Source: JBFWNZ01 sp050250795
GTDB lineage: Bacteria; Pseudomonadota; Alphaproteobacteria; UBA8366
NCBI GenBank assembly: GCA_050250795.1
Contig: JBFWNZ010000039.1
Location: 1 to 17,912 of the forward strand
Direction: 5' to 3'
DNA: 17,912 bases
Of the stretch, positions 6,170 to 13,725 are shown one piece after another. Positions within the stretch are counted from its first letter, which is position 1, and each line of letters starts with the position of its first letter. A model generated the notes under the pieces. It was not told the origin of the DNA, searched no databases, and saw only the letters and a list, made by a program, of their open reading frames with translations. Position numbers and translations under genes: made by a program.

Positions 6170-6385
6170 CTAAAAGCTGGCCGGCTCGGCTTCGGCCTTC
6201 CGCGGCACCAGCGCCATGTAGACGCACCGGGCGACCACCGCCGCGACGAACAGGCCCAGGATCGACAGCTTGCCCAGCCCGGGAGGGGACGGCCAATCCG
6301 CCGACCACATATAGGCGATCAGAACGGTCAACACGCCGGAGATCACGCCCAGCGCAATCGACGATACCATCGGATTCTTCTTCAT
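6170..6385 (-). CDS. Small two-helix membrane protein, cassette copy C (unknown function)
   Basis: A 71-residue protein: MKKNP, first helix (about residues 7-27), linker SADWPSPP (28-35), second helix (about 38-52), then ARCVYMALVPRK and an acidic tail ending ASF like copy A. Trp31 and Cys54 keep the same 23-residue spacing as in the other two copies. The ATG at 6385 has GGAG 6 nt upstream; a start 27 nt earlier is possible but would lose this site and the MKK start shared with copy B. It follows the exported-protein gene of the same cassette after 149 nt. The consistent charge pattern suggests N-in/C-in topology. Family and function are not known to me. Confidence 0.85.
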   Translation of the reverse strand: MKKNPMVSSIALGVISGVLTVLIAYMWSADWPSPPGLGKLSILGLFVAAVVARCVYMALVPRKAEAEPASF

Positions 6386-6534
6386 CTCAGTCTCCGTCCC
6401 TGACGCGGCCACGCATCGGCGGCGTAAACAGGGCTTTTACGGGCAAAGCGGCACGGAAACCGGCCGGCAATACGCCCGAGATCGTTGCAACGAGGTTTCG
6501 GCTGGCCGGAAATGCGAGTTCCCGGCCTGTACGA

Positions 6535-6921
6535 TCACGCAGGTAGGACCGGCGGACCCGTTGCATCGGGACGGAGATGAAGCTTGCGAAACCTCGCAAG
6601 CGAATCGGCCGGCAGCCTCCAGCCGCCGGCGAAAGAATCCAGGAACAGCGACCCGTCCGAAAACGGGCACATCGCCGGCATCTGGTCCGGACTGCCGATG
6701 ACGACCCGCAGCTTGCTCTTCGCTGGCGCCTGTATGGCGCCAGCCCGGCTGCCTGGAACCGTCGTCGGTTGACCGCCGATCTCGATCCAGCTTCCTCCCT
6801 CGCCGCCGAACATTGCACGCGGCAGTGCCGGCAAGCCCCCGGCCGCGATCAGCAGGGCGCAGGCGAGCGCCAGCCAGCGCACGGCGGTCGGTAACGGAGA
6901 GAGGTGCTTCAGCCTGTTCAT
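6535..6921 (-). CDS. Predicted exported protein, cassette copy C (unknown function)
   Basis: A predicted 128-residue protein starting MNRLKHL, with a hydrophobic segment (WLALACALLIAAGGL, about residues 16-30) that reads as a signal peptide. The block at 54-77 (TVPGSRAGAIQ then APAKSKLRVVIGS) aligns gap-free with residues 55-78 of the copy B protein, and from Cys85 to TGPP (121-124) the spacing is also the same as from Cys84 in copy B (35 residues between). The C-terminus HLRPDATGPP nearly repeats that of copy A. It lies 63 nt after the recJ stop on the same strand, so it could be read through from that operon. No clear ribosome site precedes the ATG. I cannot name the family or the function. 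Confidence 0.7.
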   Translation of the reverse strand: MNRLKHLSPLPTAVRWLALACALLIAAGGLPALPRAMFGGEGGSWIEIGGQPTTVPGSRAGAIQAPAKSKLRVVIGSPDQMPAMCPFSDGSLFLDSFAGGWRLPADSLARFRKLHLRPDATGPPVLPA

Positions 6922-6984
6922 GGCGGCGCAAAACTAGCGGAGCGACGCGACTTATCCAAGATGGCGCGAGATGCTTTCGCGACT

Positions 6985-8760
6985 TTACACGCGCGCGGCG
7001 TCTTCGATGGTGAGCTGGACCTCGTCGCGCCCCTGCCAACTGTCCAGCCGGAGATGCCCCGCTAGATGCAGCGGCATGCCATGCGCGCCCAAAAGGGTAT
7101 CGCCAAGGGGCGTATCGACGGCACGAAAGGCGATCCCTTTGAGCCGCCCACCGCCCTCGCCGGCCAGGATGCAGCGCACATGCGCGCCGCCGACGATATC
7201 CGCCCGGACAATCCGCGTCGCCGGCAAGGCGAAGCGCGGCTCCGGGTTCCCGGCACCGAAGGGCCCCAGACGGGCTAGCATCTGGGTCAGTTCCGGCGTC
7301 GCCCCGGCAGGCTGAACGGCCGCGTCGATCCCGAGCCTGGGCACGATTCCGCCCGGACCGATCTGCCCGGCGATACGGTCGGCCAGGAAATCGCGCAACG
7401 CCGCCTCGCGGCCGCAGTCGAGGGTGAAACCGGCTGCCATCGGATGCCCGCCGCCATTGACCAGCAACCCGGCCTGCCGTGCCGCCACCACGGCCGCCCC
7501 CAGGTCGATGCCGGGCACCGACCGTCCCGAGCCCTTTCCGATCCCCTCGCTGCGTGCGACCACGCAGGCCGGCCGGTTGTAGCGGTCCTTGAGCCGGCCG
7601 GCGACGATGCCGATGACCCCCGGATGCCAGCCATCCGCCGCAACGAAGACGAGTCCGTCGCCGCCGGCGCCCTCCACCTGCTCCATCGCCTGTTCCAGGC
7701 AGGCAGCCTCGATGGCCCGGCGCTCGGCGTTATAGGCATCGAGCCGCTCGGCGATCTCGCGGGCGCGCGCCGTATCCGCAATGGCCAGCAGTTCCGCACC
7801 CAGCGCCGCTTCGCCGACCCGGCCGCCGGCATTCACGCGCGGCCCCAGCAGGAAACCCGCATGGTAGGCTTCGGGCGGCCGGTCGAGCCGCGCCACATCG
7901 CCCAGGGCGCAGAGCCCGATATTGCCGCGGCGCGCCATGATCCGCAGCCCCTGGGTGACAAAGGCCCGGTTGAGGCCGGTCAGGGGCACGACGTCGCAGA
8001 CGGTGCCGAGTGCCACCAGATCGAGCCATTGCAGCAGATCGGGCTCGCGACGGCCCGACACCCGGTACCATCCCGCCTCGCGCAGCGCACGGTTGAGCGC
8101 CACGACAAGCAGAAAGGCCACGCCCACCGCCGCCACATGGCCCAGCGGGCTGGGATCGTCCAAGCGGTTCGGATTGACCACGGCGACCGCACGCGGCAGC
8201 CGGGGCTCGGCGACGTGATGGTCGACCACGACGACATCGAGACCGGCCGCCGCCGCGCCGTCGAGCGCATCGAAGGCGGTGATGCCGCAATCCACCGTCA
8301 CGACGACGCCCGCCCCCTCGCCCTGCAGCCGCAGCAGGGCCGGAAGGTTCGGACCGTAGCCCTCGGTCATGCGGTCGGGCACATAGACGCGGATGCGCGC
8401 GCCCACCGCCTCGAAAAAGCGGCGCAGCAATGCGGCCGAGGTTGCCCCGTCGACGTCGTAGTCTCCGAACACCGCAATGGTCTCGCCGCCTTCGACGGCA
8501 CGGACCAGCCGCGCGACCGCGCGATCCATGTCGCGCAGATGCAACGGATCGGGAAGCTGCTCGCGCAGGCTGGGATTCAGGAACAGTTCGGCACTGTCCA
8601 GATCGATGCCCCGCGCCGCCATCGCCGCCGCCACGGCATCGAGCAGACCGTGGCGCTGCGCCAGTGCCAGCGCCGTCCGCTCATCGCCCGCCCGCCGCTC
8701 CCAGCGCCGGCCCGTGACCGAGCGCTCGACGCCGAGCAGCAGCGTGCGGTCCGATGTCAT
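6985..8760 (-). CDS. recJ: Single-stranded-DNA-specific 5'-3' exonuclease RecJ
   Basis: A 591-residue RecJ, which degrades single-stranded DNA 5' to 3' during recombination and mismatch repair. Visible motifs are VFGDYDVDGATS (97-108, metal-binding aspartates), VTVDCGIT (154-161), the family-defining DHH (180-182), GPRVNAGGRVG (306-316) and GGGHPMAAG of the DHHA1 domain (436-444). Length fits the family (about 570-600). The ATG overlaps the glpX stop as ATGA, so it is the last conserved gene of the aminotransferase-hom-glpX-recJ operon. Apart from the hairpin at 6140-6161 after cassette C, I see no terminator behind it, so transcripts may continue into the exported-protein gene at 6921. Confidence 0.97.
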   Translation of the reverse strand: MTSDRTLLLGVERSVTGRRWERRAGDERTALALAQRHGLLDAVAAAMAARGIDLDSAELFLNPSLREQLPDPLHLRDMDRAVARLVRAVEGGETIAVFGDYDVDGATSAALLRRFFEAVGARIRVYVPDRMTEGYGPNLPALLRLQGEGAGVVVTVDCGITAFDALDGAAAAGLDVVVVDHHVAEPRLPRAVAVVNPNRLDDPSPLGHVAAVGVAFLLVVALNRALREAGWYRVSGRREPDLLQWLDLVALGTVCDVVPLTGLNRAFVTQGLRIMARRGNIGLCALGDVARLDRPPEAYHAGFLLGPRVNAGGRVGEAALGAELLAIADTARAREIAERLDAYNAERRAIEAACLEQAMEQVEGAGGDGLVFVAADGWHPGVIGIVAGRLKDRYNRPACVVARSEGIGKGSGRSVPGIDLGAAVVAARQAGLLVNGGGHPMAAGFTLDCGREAALRDFLADRIAGQIGPGGIVPRLGIDAAVQPAGATPELTQMLARLGPFGAGNPEPRFALPATRIVRADIVGGAHVRCILAGEGGGRLKGIAFRAVDTPLGDTLLGAHGMPLHLAGHLRLDSWQGRDEVQLTIEDAARV

Positions 8761-9749
8761 GCGTTCTTCGGCGGCGTCCAGGGCTTGCGGGTGAAGTTGT
8801 GCACCGCATCGACAACCCGCACCGTCCCCGATTTCGAGCGCATCACCAGCGACTGCGTCTCCGCCCCATGCTCGGTGATCCGCACGCCACGCAGCATCGA
8901 GCCGTCCGTGACGCCAGTCGCCGCGAACATCACGTCGCCCTTGGCCAGATCGAGCAGCCCGTATTTGCGATTGAAATCGGTGATCCCAAGCCGTGCGGCG
9001 CGGCCCTTCTCATCGTCGTTGCGGAACATCAGGCGTCCCTGCATCTGGCCGCCGATGCAGCGCAGCGCAGCGGCCGCCAGCACGCCCTCGGGCGCGCCGC
9101 CGCTGCCGAGATACATGTCGATGGCACTATCGCGGGTCGCCGTGGCGATCACGCCGGACACGTCGCCATCGGAGATCAGCATGATACGCGCACCGGCCTC
9201 GCGCACCGCCTTTATCAGCTCGGCATGGCGCGGACGGTCCAGGATGCAGACGACGAGGTCGTTGATCCGCTTGCCCTTCGCCGCGGCCAGCAGACGGAGG
9301 TTCTCGGTCGGGCTGCGGTCGAGATCGACGACGCCCTCCGGCAGGCCGCCACCGACCGCGATCTTGTCCATATAGACGTCTGGGGCGTTGAGAAACCCGC
9401 CCTCCTCGGCCATCGCAACGACGGCGAGCGCGTTGGGGCCGCCCTTTGCGGTGATGGTCGTGCCCTCCAGAGGATCGAGGGCGATGTCGATCTTCGGACC
9501 GGTGCCAAGGCCGACCTTCTCGCCGATATACAGCATCGGCGCCTCGTCGCGCTCGCCTTCGCCGATGACCACGGTCCCTTCGATGGTCAGCGCATTCAGC
9601 GCATCGCGCATGGCATCCACCGCGGCCTGATCGGCTGCCTTTTCGTCGCCGCGGCCCATCCAGCGCGACGCAGCCAGCGCCGCCGCCTCAGTCACCCGCA
9701 CCACTTCCAGCGCAAGATTCCGGTCCATGAACCCAACCGTCTTGGTCAC
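8757..9749 (-). CDS. glpX: Fructose-1,6-bisphosphatase, class II (GlpX)
   Basis: A protein of 330 residues with all marks of class II FBPase: GEGERDE near residue 63 and DPLEGTT near 92 (metal binding), and YLGSGGAPEG further on. It hydrolyses fructose 1,6-bisphosphate to fructose 6-phosphate in gluconeogenesis or the Calvin cycle. The start is set at GTG 9747-9749, 4 nt behind a GGGGAGG box; a TTG one codon upstream is too close to that box, and an ATG 7 codons further in (9728) is possible. A 6-bp hairpin (9768-9785) lies in the 40-nt gap after hom, within the same operon; it may modulate expression. No class I FBPase is visible here. Confidence 0.95.
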   Translation of the reverse strand: MTKTVGFMDRNLALEVVRVTEAAALAASRWMGRGDEKAADQAAVDAMRDALNALTIEGTVVIGEGERDEAPMLYIGEKVGLGTGPKIDIALDPLEGTTITAKGGPNALAVVAMAEEGGFLNAPDVYMDKIAVGGGLPEGVVDLDRSPTENLRLLAAAKGKRINDLVVCILDRPRHAELIKAVREAGARIMLISDGDVSGVIATATRDSAIDMYLGSGGAPEGVLAAAALRCIGGQMQGRLMFRNDDEKGRAARLGITDFNRKYGLLDLAKGDVMFAATGVTDGSMLRGVRITEHGAETQSLVMRSKSGTVRVVDAVHNFTRKPWTPPKNA

Positions 9750-9789
9750 CAATCCATCCTCCCCAGCGGCGGCTTCCGGGCCGCCCGTA

Positions 9790-11091
9790 TCATCCCGTGC
9801 GGAACCGCTCGATCCGGATCATCCGGGGCGGCTCCGGTACCGATTGTAACGCAGCGATGGCCTCCAGCGCGCCACGCATCGACGCCTCGACCGTCTCATG
9901 CGTGATAATCACCACGGGCACTGCGGCCATCTCGTTGCGGCCGCGCTGGATGACCGATTCGATCGAAATACGGTGGTCGCGCAGGATCGCCGCGACATCC
10001 GCGAACACGCCCGGCTCATCGATCACCGTCAGCCGCACGTAATAAGGGCCGATATGCCGGTTCATCGCCGAGGGGGTCGCCGGTTCCAGTACGGATGCCG
10101 GCACGCCGAAGGTGGGAACGCAGCGCCCGCAGGCGATATCGACAAGGTCGGCCACCACCGCGGACGCCGTCGGCCCGGCGCCGGCGCCGCGACCTTCGAG
10201 CACCGTGGTGTCGACGAAATCCGCCGTCGTCTGGACCGCGTTGAACACGCCCTCGACAGCTGCCAGCGGCATGCCCTTCGGCACCATGGTCGGGTGCACG
10301 CGCTGCTGGATGCCATGAGCGGTCCGCTCGGCGATGCCAAGCAGCTTGATCCGGTAGCCGAGTTCCTCGGCATATTCGATGTCGATGGCGCCGACATGGC
10401 GCACGCCCTCGATATACACGCTCTCGAAATCGACCTGCGTACCGAAGGCGACGCTGGTCAGGATCGCCAGCTTATGCGCCGCGTCGATCCCGTCGATGTC
10501 GAAGCTGGGATCCGCTTCGGCATAGCCCAGTTCCTGGGCCTCGCGCAGCACGTCGCCGAAATCGCGGCCGGTCTCGCGCATCGTGGTCAGAATATAGTTG
10601 CAGGTGCCGTTCAGGATGCCCCGCACCCGCTCCACCTGATTGCCGGCCAGCCCCTCGCGCAGTGCCTTGATGATCGGAATGCCGCCCGCCACCGCCGCCT
10701 CATAGGCCAGGGACACGCCCTTCGCCTCTGCCGCGCTGGCAAGCCCTGCGCCATGCAGCGCCAGCATCGCCTTGTTGGCCGTGACGACATGTCGGCCGGC
10801 CGCGATCGCGGTCTCGACGACCTTGCGGGCCGGGCCGTCGCTGCCGCCGATCAGTTCCACGACCACATCGGCATCGGCATCGGCGGCCATGGCCACGGGA
10901 TCGTCGTACCAGCGCATGCCGCCGAGATCGACGCCGCGGTCGCGGGTCCGGCTGCGCGCCGATACCGCGGTCACGCGCAGCGGACGTCCCGCCCGCGCGG
11001 CCAGCAGATCGCGCTGCTCGGCCAGAAGGCGGACCGTGCCGGCGCCGACCGTGCCGAGGCCCGCGATCGCGATATTCAACGGATCGCTCAT
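9790..11091 (-). CDS. hom: Homoserine dehydrogenase
   Basis: A 433-residue enzyme that reduces aspartate semialdehyde to homoserine, the branch towards threonine and methionine. The dinucleotide-binding GLGTVGAGTV lies at residues 11-20, VTANKAML at 103-110, the catalytic region ILNGTCNYILTTM at 159-171 and GYAEADPSFDIDG at 189-201. A C-terminal ACT domain (about 350-430, with VRLTVIDEPGVFADVAAIL) is the usual site of feedback control by threonine. Monofunctional length, not fused to aspartokinase. It starts with ATG 21 nt after the aminotransferase stop and is surely co-transcribed with it. Confidence 0.97.
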   Translation of the reverse strand: MSDPLNIAIAGLGTVGAGTVRLLAEQRDLLAARAGRPLRVTAVSARSRTRDRGVDLGGMRWYDDPVAMAADADADVVVELIGGSDGPARKVVETAIAAGRHVVTANKAMLALHGAGLASAAEAKGVSLAYEAAVAGGIPIIKALREGLAGNQVERVRGILNGTCNYILTTMRETGRDFGDVLREAQELGYAEADPSFDIDGIDAAHKLAILTSVAFGTQVDFESVYIEGVRHVGAIDIEYAEELGYRIKLLGIAERTAHGIQQRVHPTMVPKGMPLAAVEGVFNAVQTTADFVDTTVLEGRGAGAGPTASAVVADLVDIACGRCVPTFGVPASVLEPATPSAMNRHIGPYYVRLTVIDEPGVFADVAAILRDHRISIESVIQRGRNEMAAVPVVIITHETVEASMRGALEAIAALQSVPEPPRMIRIERFRTG

Positions 11092-11112
11092 CGGGTCGTC
11101 CTGTCCCCGTCG

Positions 11113-12351
11113 CTATTCCGCGACGGCGGCGCGGCGCTCGGCGCGCTCGAGATGCCGGCTGGAATCGGCCAGGAAGGCCTTGATGTTGCGGGCAGCCTGG
11201 CGGATGCGCTGGCGGTTCTCCACCATCGCGAGCCGTACATGGCCGTCGCCATGCTCGCCGAAGCCCACGCCAGGCGACACGGCGACCTCTGCCTCCGACA
11301 GCAGCAGCTTGGAGAAAGCGAGCGAGCCGATCTCACGGAAGGCAGGCGGGATCGGCGCCCAGGCGAACATCGTCGCCTTGGGGCTGGGCACGTCCCATCC
11401 GGCGGCGGCGAAGCTCTCGACCATCACGTCGCGGCGCTGCTGATAATACTGGCGGATTTCATCCACGCATTGCTGCGGACCGTTGAGCGCCGCCGTCGCC
11501 GCCACCTGGATCGGCGTGAAGGCGCCATAATCCAGATAGGACTTCACCCGCGCCAGCGCCGCGATCAGCCGCGCATTGCCAGCCGCGAAACCCATGCGCC
11601 AGCCCGGCATCGAATAGGTCTTGCTGAGCGAGGTGAACTCGACCGCGATCTCGCGTGCCGCCGGAATTTGCAGAATCGAGGGCGGCGGCACGCCGTCGAA
11701 GTAAATCTCGGCATAAGCAAGGTCGGAGAGAATGTAGATGCCGTGGAAGCGGCAGAAATCGACGACCGCCTGATAGAAGTCGAGCCCGACCGTCTCCGCC
11801 GTCGGATTGGACGGGAAGTTGATGACCACGGCGAGCGGCTTCGGGATCGAGTGATCGACCGCGCGCTGCAGCGAGGCCAGGAACTCGGCCTGCTTTTCCG
11901 CACCCTCGGCATAGGCCGGCAGATGCCGCACCGCGCCGCCGGCGATGATGAAGCCGAAGGCGTGGATCGGATAGCTGGGATTGGGCGACAGCACGATGTC
12001 GCCGGGGCTGGTGATCGCCTGGGCGAGGTTGGCGATGCCTTCCTTGGAGCCCAGGGTCGCGATCACCTCGGTCTCGGGATCGAGATGCACATTGAAGCGC
12101 CGCGCATAATAGGCCGCCAGCGCCCGGCGCAGGCCGGGAATGCCGCGCGAACTGGAATAGCGGTGCGTCTTGGGATTGCGCACGCATTCGACCAGCTTTT
12201 CCACGATATGCGGCGGCGTCGGGCAATCCGGATTGCCCATGCCCAGGTCGATGATGTCGGCACCGGCGGCTCGCGCGCGGTCCTTCATCGCGTTGACCTC
12301 GCTGAACACATAAGGCGGCAGGCGCTTGATCCGGTAGAACTGCTCGTTCAT
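11113..12351 (-). CDS. PLP-dependent class I/II aminotransferase (AlaC / LL-diaminopimelate aminotransferase-like)
   Basis: A 412-residue fold-type I aminotransferase. Key residues are DLGMGNPD (35-42), NFPSNPT (178-184), SDLAY (209-213) and the PLP lysine K244 in SLSKTYSMPGWRMGF. The subgroup, recognisable by HRYSSSRGIPGLR and NPSYPIHAFG, contains enzymes annotated as alanine aminotransferase AlaC and LL-diaminopimelate aminotransferase; sequence reading alone does not settle the substrate. The neighbouring hom suggests a role in amino-acid synthesis of the aspartate or alanine family. The ATG at 12351 has GGAG 5 nt upstream; a longer start at 12381 would run into the palindrome at 12373-12423 and is less likely. 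First gene of the operon that ends with recJ. Confidence 0.93.
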   Translation of the reverse strand: MNEQFYRIKRLPPYVFSEVNAMKDRARAAGADIIDLGMGNPDCPTPPHIVEKLVECVRNPKTHRYSSSRGIPGLRRALAAYYARRFNVHLDPETEVIATLGSKEGIANLAQAITSPGDIVLSPNPSYPIHAFGFIIAGGAVRHLPAYAEGAEKQAEFLASLQRAVDHSIPKPLAVVINFPSNPTAETVGLDFYQAVVDFCRFHGIYILSDLAYAEIYFDGVPPPSILQIPAAREIAVEFTSLSKTYSMPGWRMGFAAGNARLIAALARVKSYLDYGAFTPIQVAATAALNGPQQCVDEIRQYYQQRRDVMVESFAAAGWDVPSPKATMFAWAPIPPAFREIGSLAFSKLLLSEAEVAVSPGVGFGEHGDGHVRLAMVENRQRIRQAARNIKAFLADSSRHLERAERRAAVAE

Positions 12352-12372
12352 GTCCGCTCCGACACCAGGTTG

Positions 12373-12423
12373 CGACACCATCCCCCGGCGGCGCCTATGT
12401 AACGCCGCCGGGGGATGGTGTCG
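12373..12423. repeat. Perfect 21-bp inverted repeat between lipoprotein gene and aminotransferase operon
   Basis: Arms at 12373-12393 and 12403-12423 are exact complements over 21 bp with a 9-nt AT-rich loop. As a terminator for the upstream lipoprotein gene it has no U-tract. It ends only 21 nt before the aminotransferase ATG. On the minus strand a TCGACA (12419-12424) and TACATA (12396-12401, in the loop) are 17 nt apart and could be a promoter lying across the repeat. It may therefore be a terminator, an operator, or a leader hairpin. Confidence 0.75.
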
Positions 12424-12472
12424 ACAGGATAGTTGGACCCATCAGGGTTCATCCGGAAGCCGGCTTGCGGCT

Positions 12473-13534
12473 TCATCCATCGGTAAGGAAATAGACCTCG
12501 GCGCGGCGATTCCACGCCTCGCTTTGCTGCGAAATCTCGGCATAGGCCGGACGCTCTGCCCCCGCGCCGTCGACTTCCACCGCCGACGGCGGCACGCCGC
12601 GCCGAACCAGTTCCGTCGCAACGGCATTGGCCCGGTCGAGCGAGACCTTCCTGTTCGCAAGCTGGCCGCGCACGGTCTCCTCCGCGCCCACTCCGACACT
12701 GGAATGGCCGACGACGCGAATCCGCCCGCCCGCCCGAAGATAAGCATCCGCAATGGCGTTCAACGCCGCGCGCGAGTCGCCGTCCAGGCCGGAAGAGCCA
12801 TCGGGGAAATAGATCGTTCCGACATGCAGCGGTCCGCTCCTGGCCGGCGGCGCCGGAGCCGGCGCGGGTTCCGGCGGACGCGCGGCGAGTTGCGTCTGGA
12901 CCGGGGCCGGTGCGGGAGGCTGCACCGCCGGCGGCGCGGCCACGCGCACCGGGGGCGGCGGCACGATCGCCGGCTGGGGTGGAACGGGCGGCTCGGCACC
13001 CGCGGCCGGGGACAGCGCCTCCGGTTCCGGCGCTCGCTTGGGCGCCTCGGGGGCGGTCGCCGGCGCGGTGGCCGGCGCCGCGAACGGACGGGACGGCGCG
13101 ACCGGCGCGGTGACGCGAACCGGCGGCGGGCCGGACGCCTCGGGAGCGCCGCCCCGGCTGTCGGCCAACTGACGGCCGGTCAGCGCGGACCAGTCGCGGC
13201 GGACGACCTCGTCCGAATAGCGGGCGTTCTGCGTATCGGCGACCAGCCCCTCGCGCAGCGCTTCCTTGCGCTCGGTGATGTCGGGCAGCACGGGACGGGG
13301 CGGAACGCTGGCCAGGTTCGGATATTTCGACGCATCCTGCGGCGGCAATGCGGGCGCCGCCGTCTTGCTGTCGTCCTCCTCGAACCACGAGACGGGGTTC
13401 AGCGCCTCCATGGTGCTGCAGGCGCCGGTGAACAGCAGCGTTGCGGCCAAGGCGGCACCGCGCAAGGCCTGAGCGGCGCGCCTGCTCGCGAGACCGGACC
13501 GATTGTTGCTGCACTGCTCACTGATCGACGTCAC
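12473..13534 (-). CDS. Outer-membrane lipoprotein with C-terminal OmpA-like peptidoglycan-binding domain
   Basis: A protein of 353 residues in three parts. The signal sequence ends in a lipobox-like LLFTGAC with Cys39 as the probable lipidated residue. A long linker (about 120-235) is rich in Pro and Ala. The C-terminal domain (about 245-353) reads IYFPDGSSGLDGDSRAAL, VVGHSS, LDRANAVATELVRRGV and RRAEVYF, an OmpA-type fold that normally binds peptidoglycan and so ties the outer membrane to the wall. The start is GTG at 13532-13534, 6 nt after GGAGG; a GTG 8 codons upstream would cover that box. The lipobox is not perfect (Thr at -3), so anchoring is probable but not certain. Divergent from phaC with 191 nt between. 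Confidence 0.85.
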   Translation of the reverse strand: MTSISEQCSNNRSGLASRRAAQALRGAALAATLLFTGACSTMEALNPVSWFEEDDSKTAAPALPPQDASKYPNLASVPPRPVLPDITERKEALREGLVADTQNARYSDEVVRRDWSALTGRQLADSRGGAPEASGPPPVRVTAPVAPSRPFAAPATAPATAPEAPKRAPEPEALSPAAGAEPPVPPQPAIVPPPPVRVAAPPAVQPPAPAPVQTQLAARPPEPAPAPAPPARSGPLHVGTIYFPDGSSGLDGDSRAALNAIADAYLRAGGRIRVVGHSSVGVGAEETVRGQLANRKVSLDRANAVATELVRRGVPPSAVEVDGAGAERPAYAEISQQSEAWNRRAEVYFLTDG

Positions 13535-13725
13535 GACATTCCTCCGACCTCGACGCACCGATTCCGTCCAAGATTAAGGCATGACGCCCGGCGGCTGAGG
13601 GTGCTATAGATTCCGCACTGCACAAAACCGGGCGCAAAAGGCGATCCTGATACGACCGGGCAAATATTCGTCCGATTCCGACGGACAAGCACAACTTACC
13701 GTCCCTAAACAATAGGGAAAATGAA
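13535..13725. promoter_or_regulatory. Divergent intergenic region, lipoprotein gene / phaC
   Basis: Both promoters must lie in these 191 bases. On the minus strand TATAGC at 13602-13607 is a possible -10 for the lipoprotein gene, but its -35 (CCGGTT, 17 nt upstream) is poor. For phaC I see only the ribosome site AGGGA 7-8 nt before the ATG and no convincing promoter. Confidence 0.3.

Noticed and set aside
7444..9375. Plus-strand open frame of 643 codons opposite recJ and glpX
   Set aside because: Antisense shadow of two clear genes, with no domain and biased composition.
9898..12402. Very long plus-strand open frame (834 codons) opposite hom and the aminotransferase
   Set aside because: It is antisense to two well-conserved enzymes, is rich in His, Arg, Asp and Gly, and has no recognisable domain; long open antisense frames are common at high GC.
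12473..13534. Proline/alanine repeats in the lipoprotein as a tandem DNA repeat
   Set aside because: The linker is compositionally biased but I found no regular repeat unit; this is normal for wall-spanning linkers.
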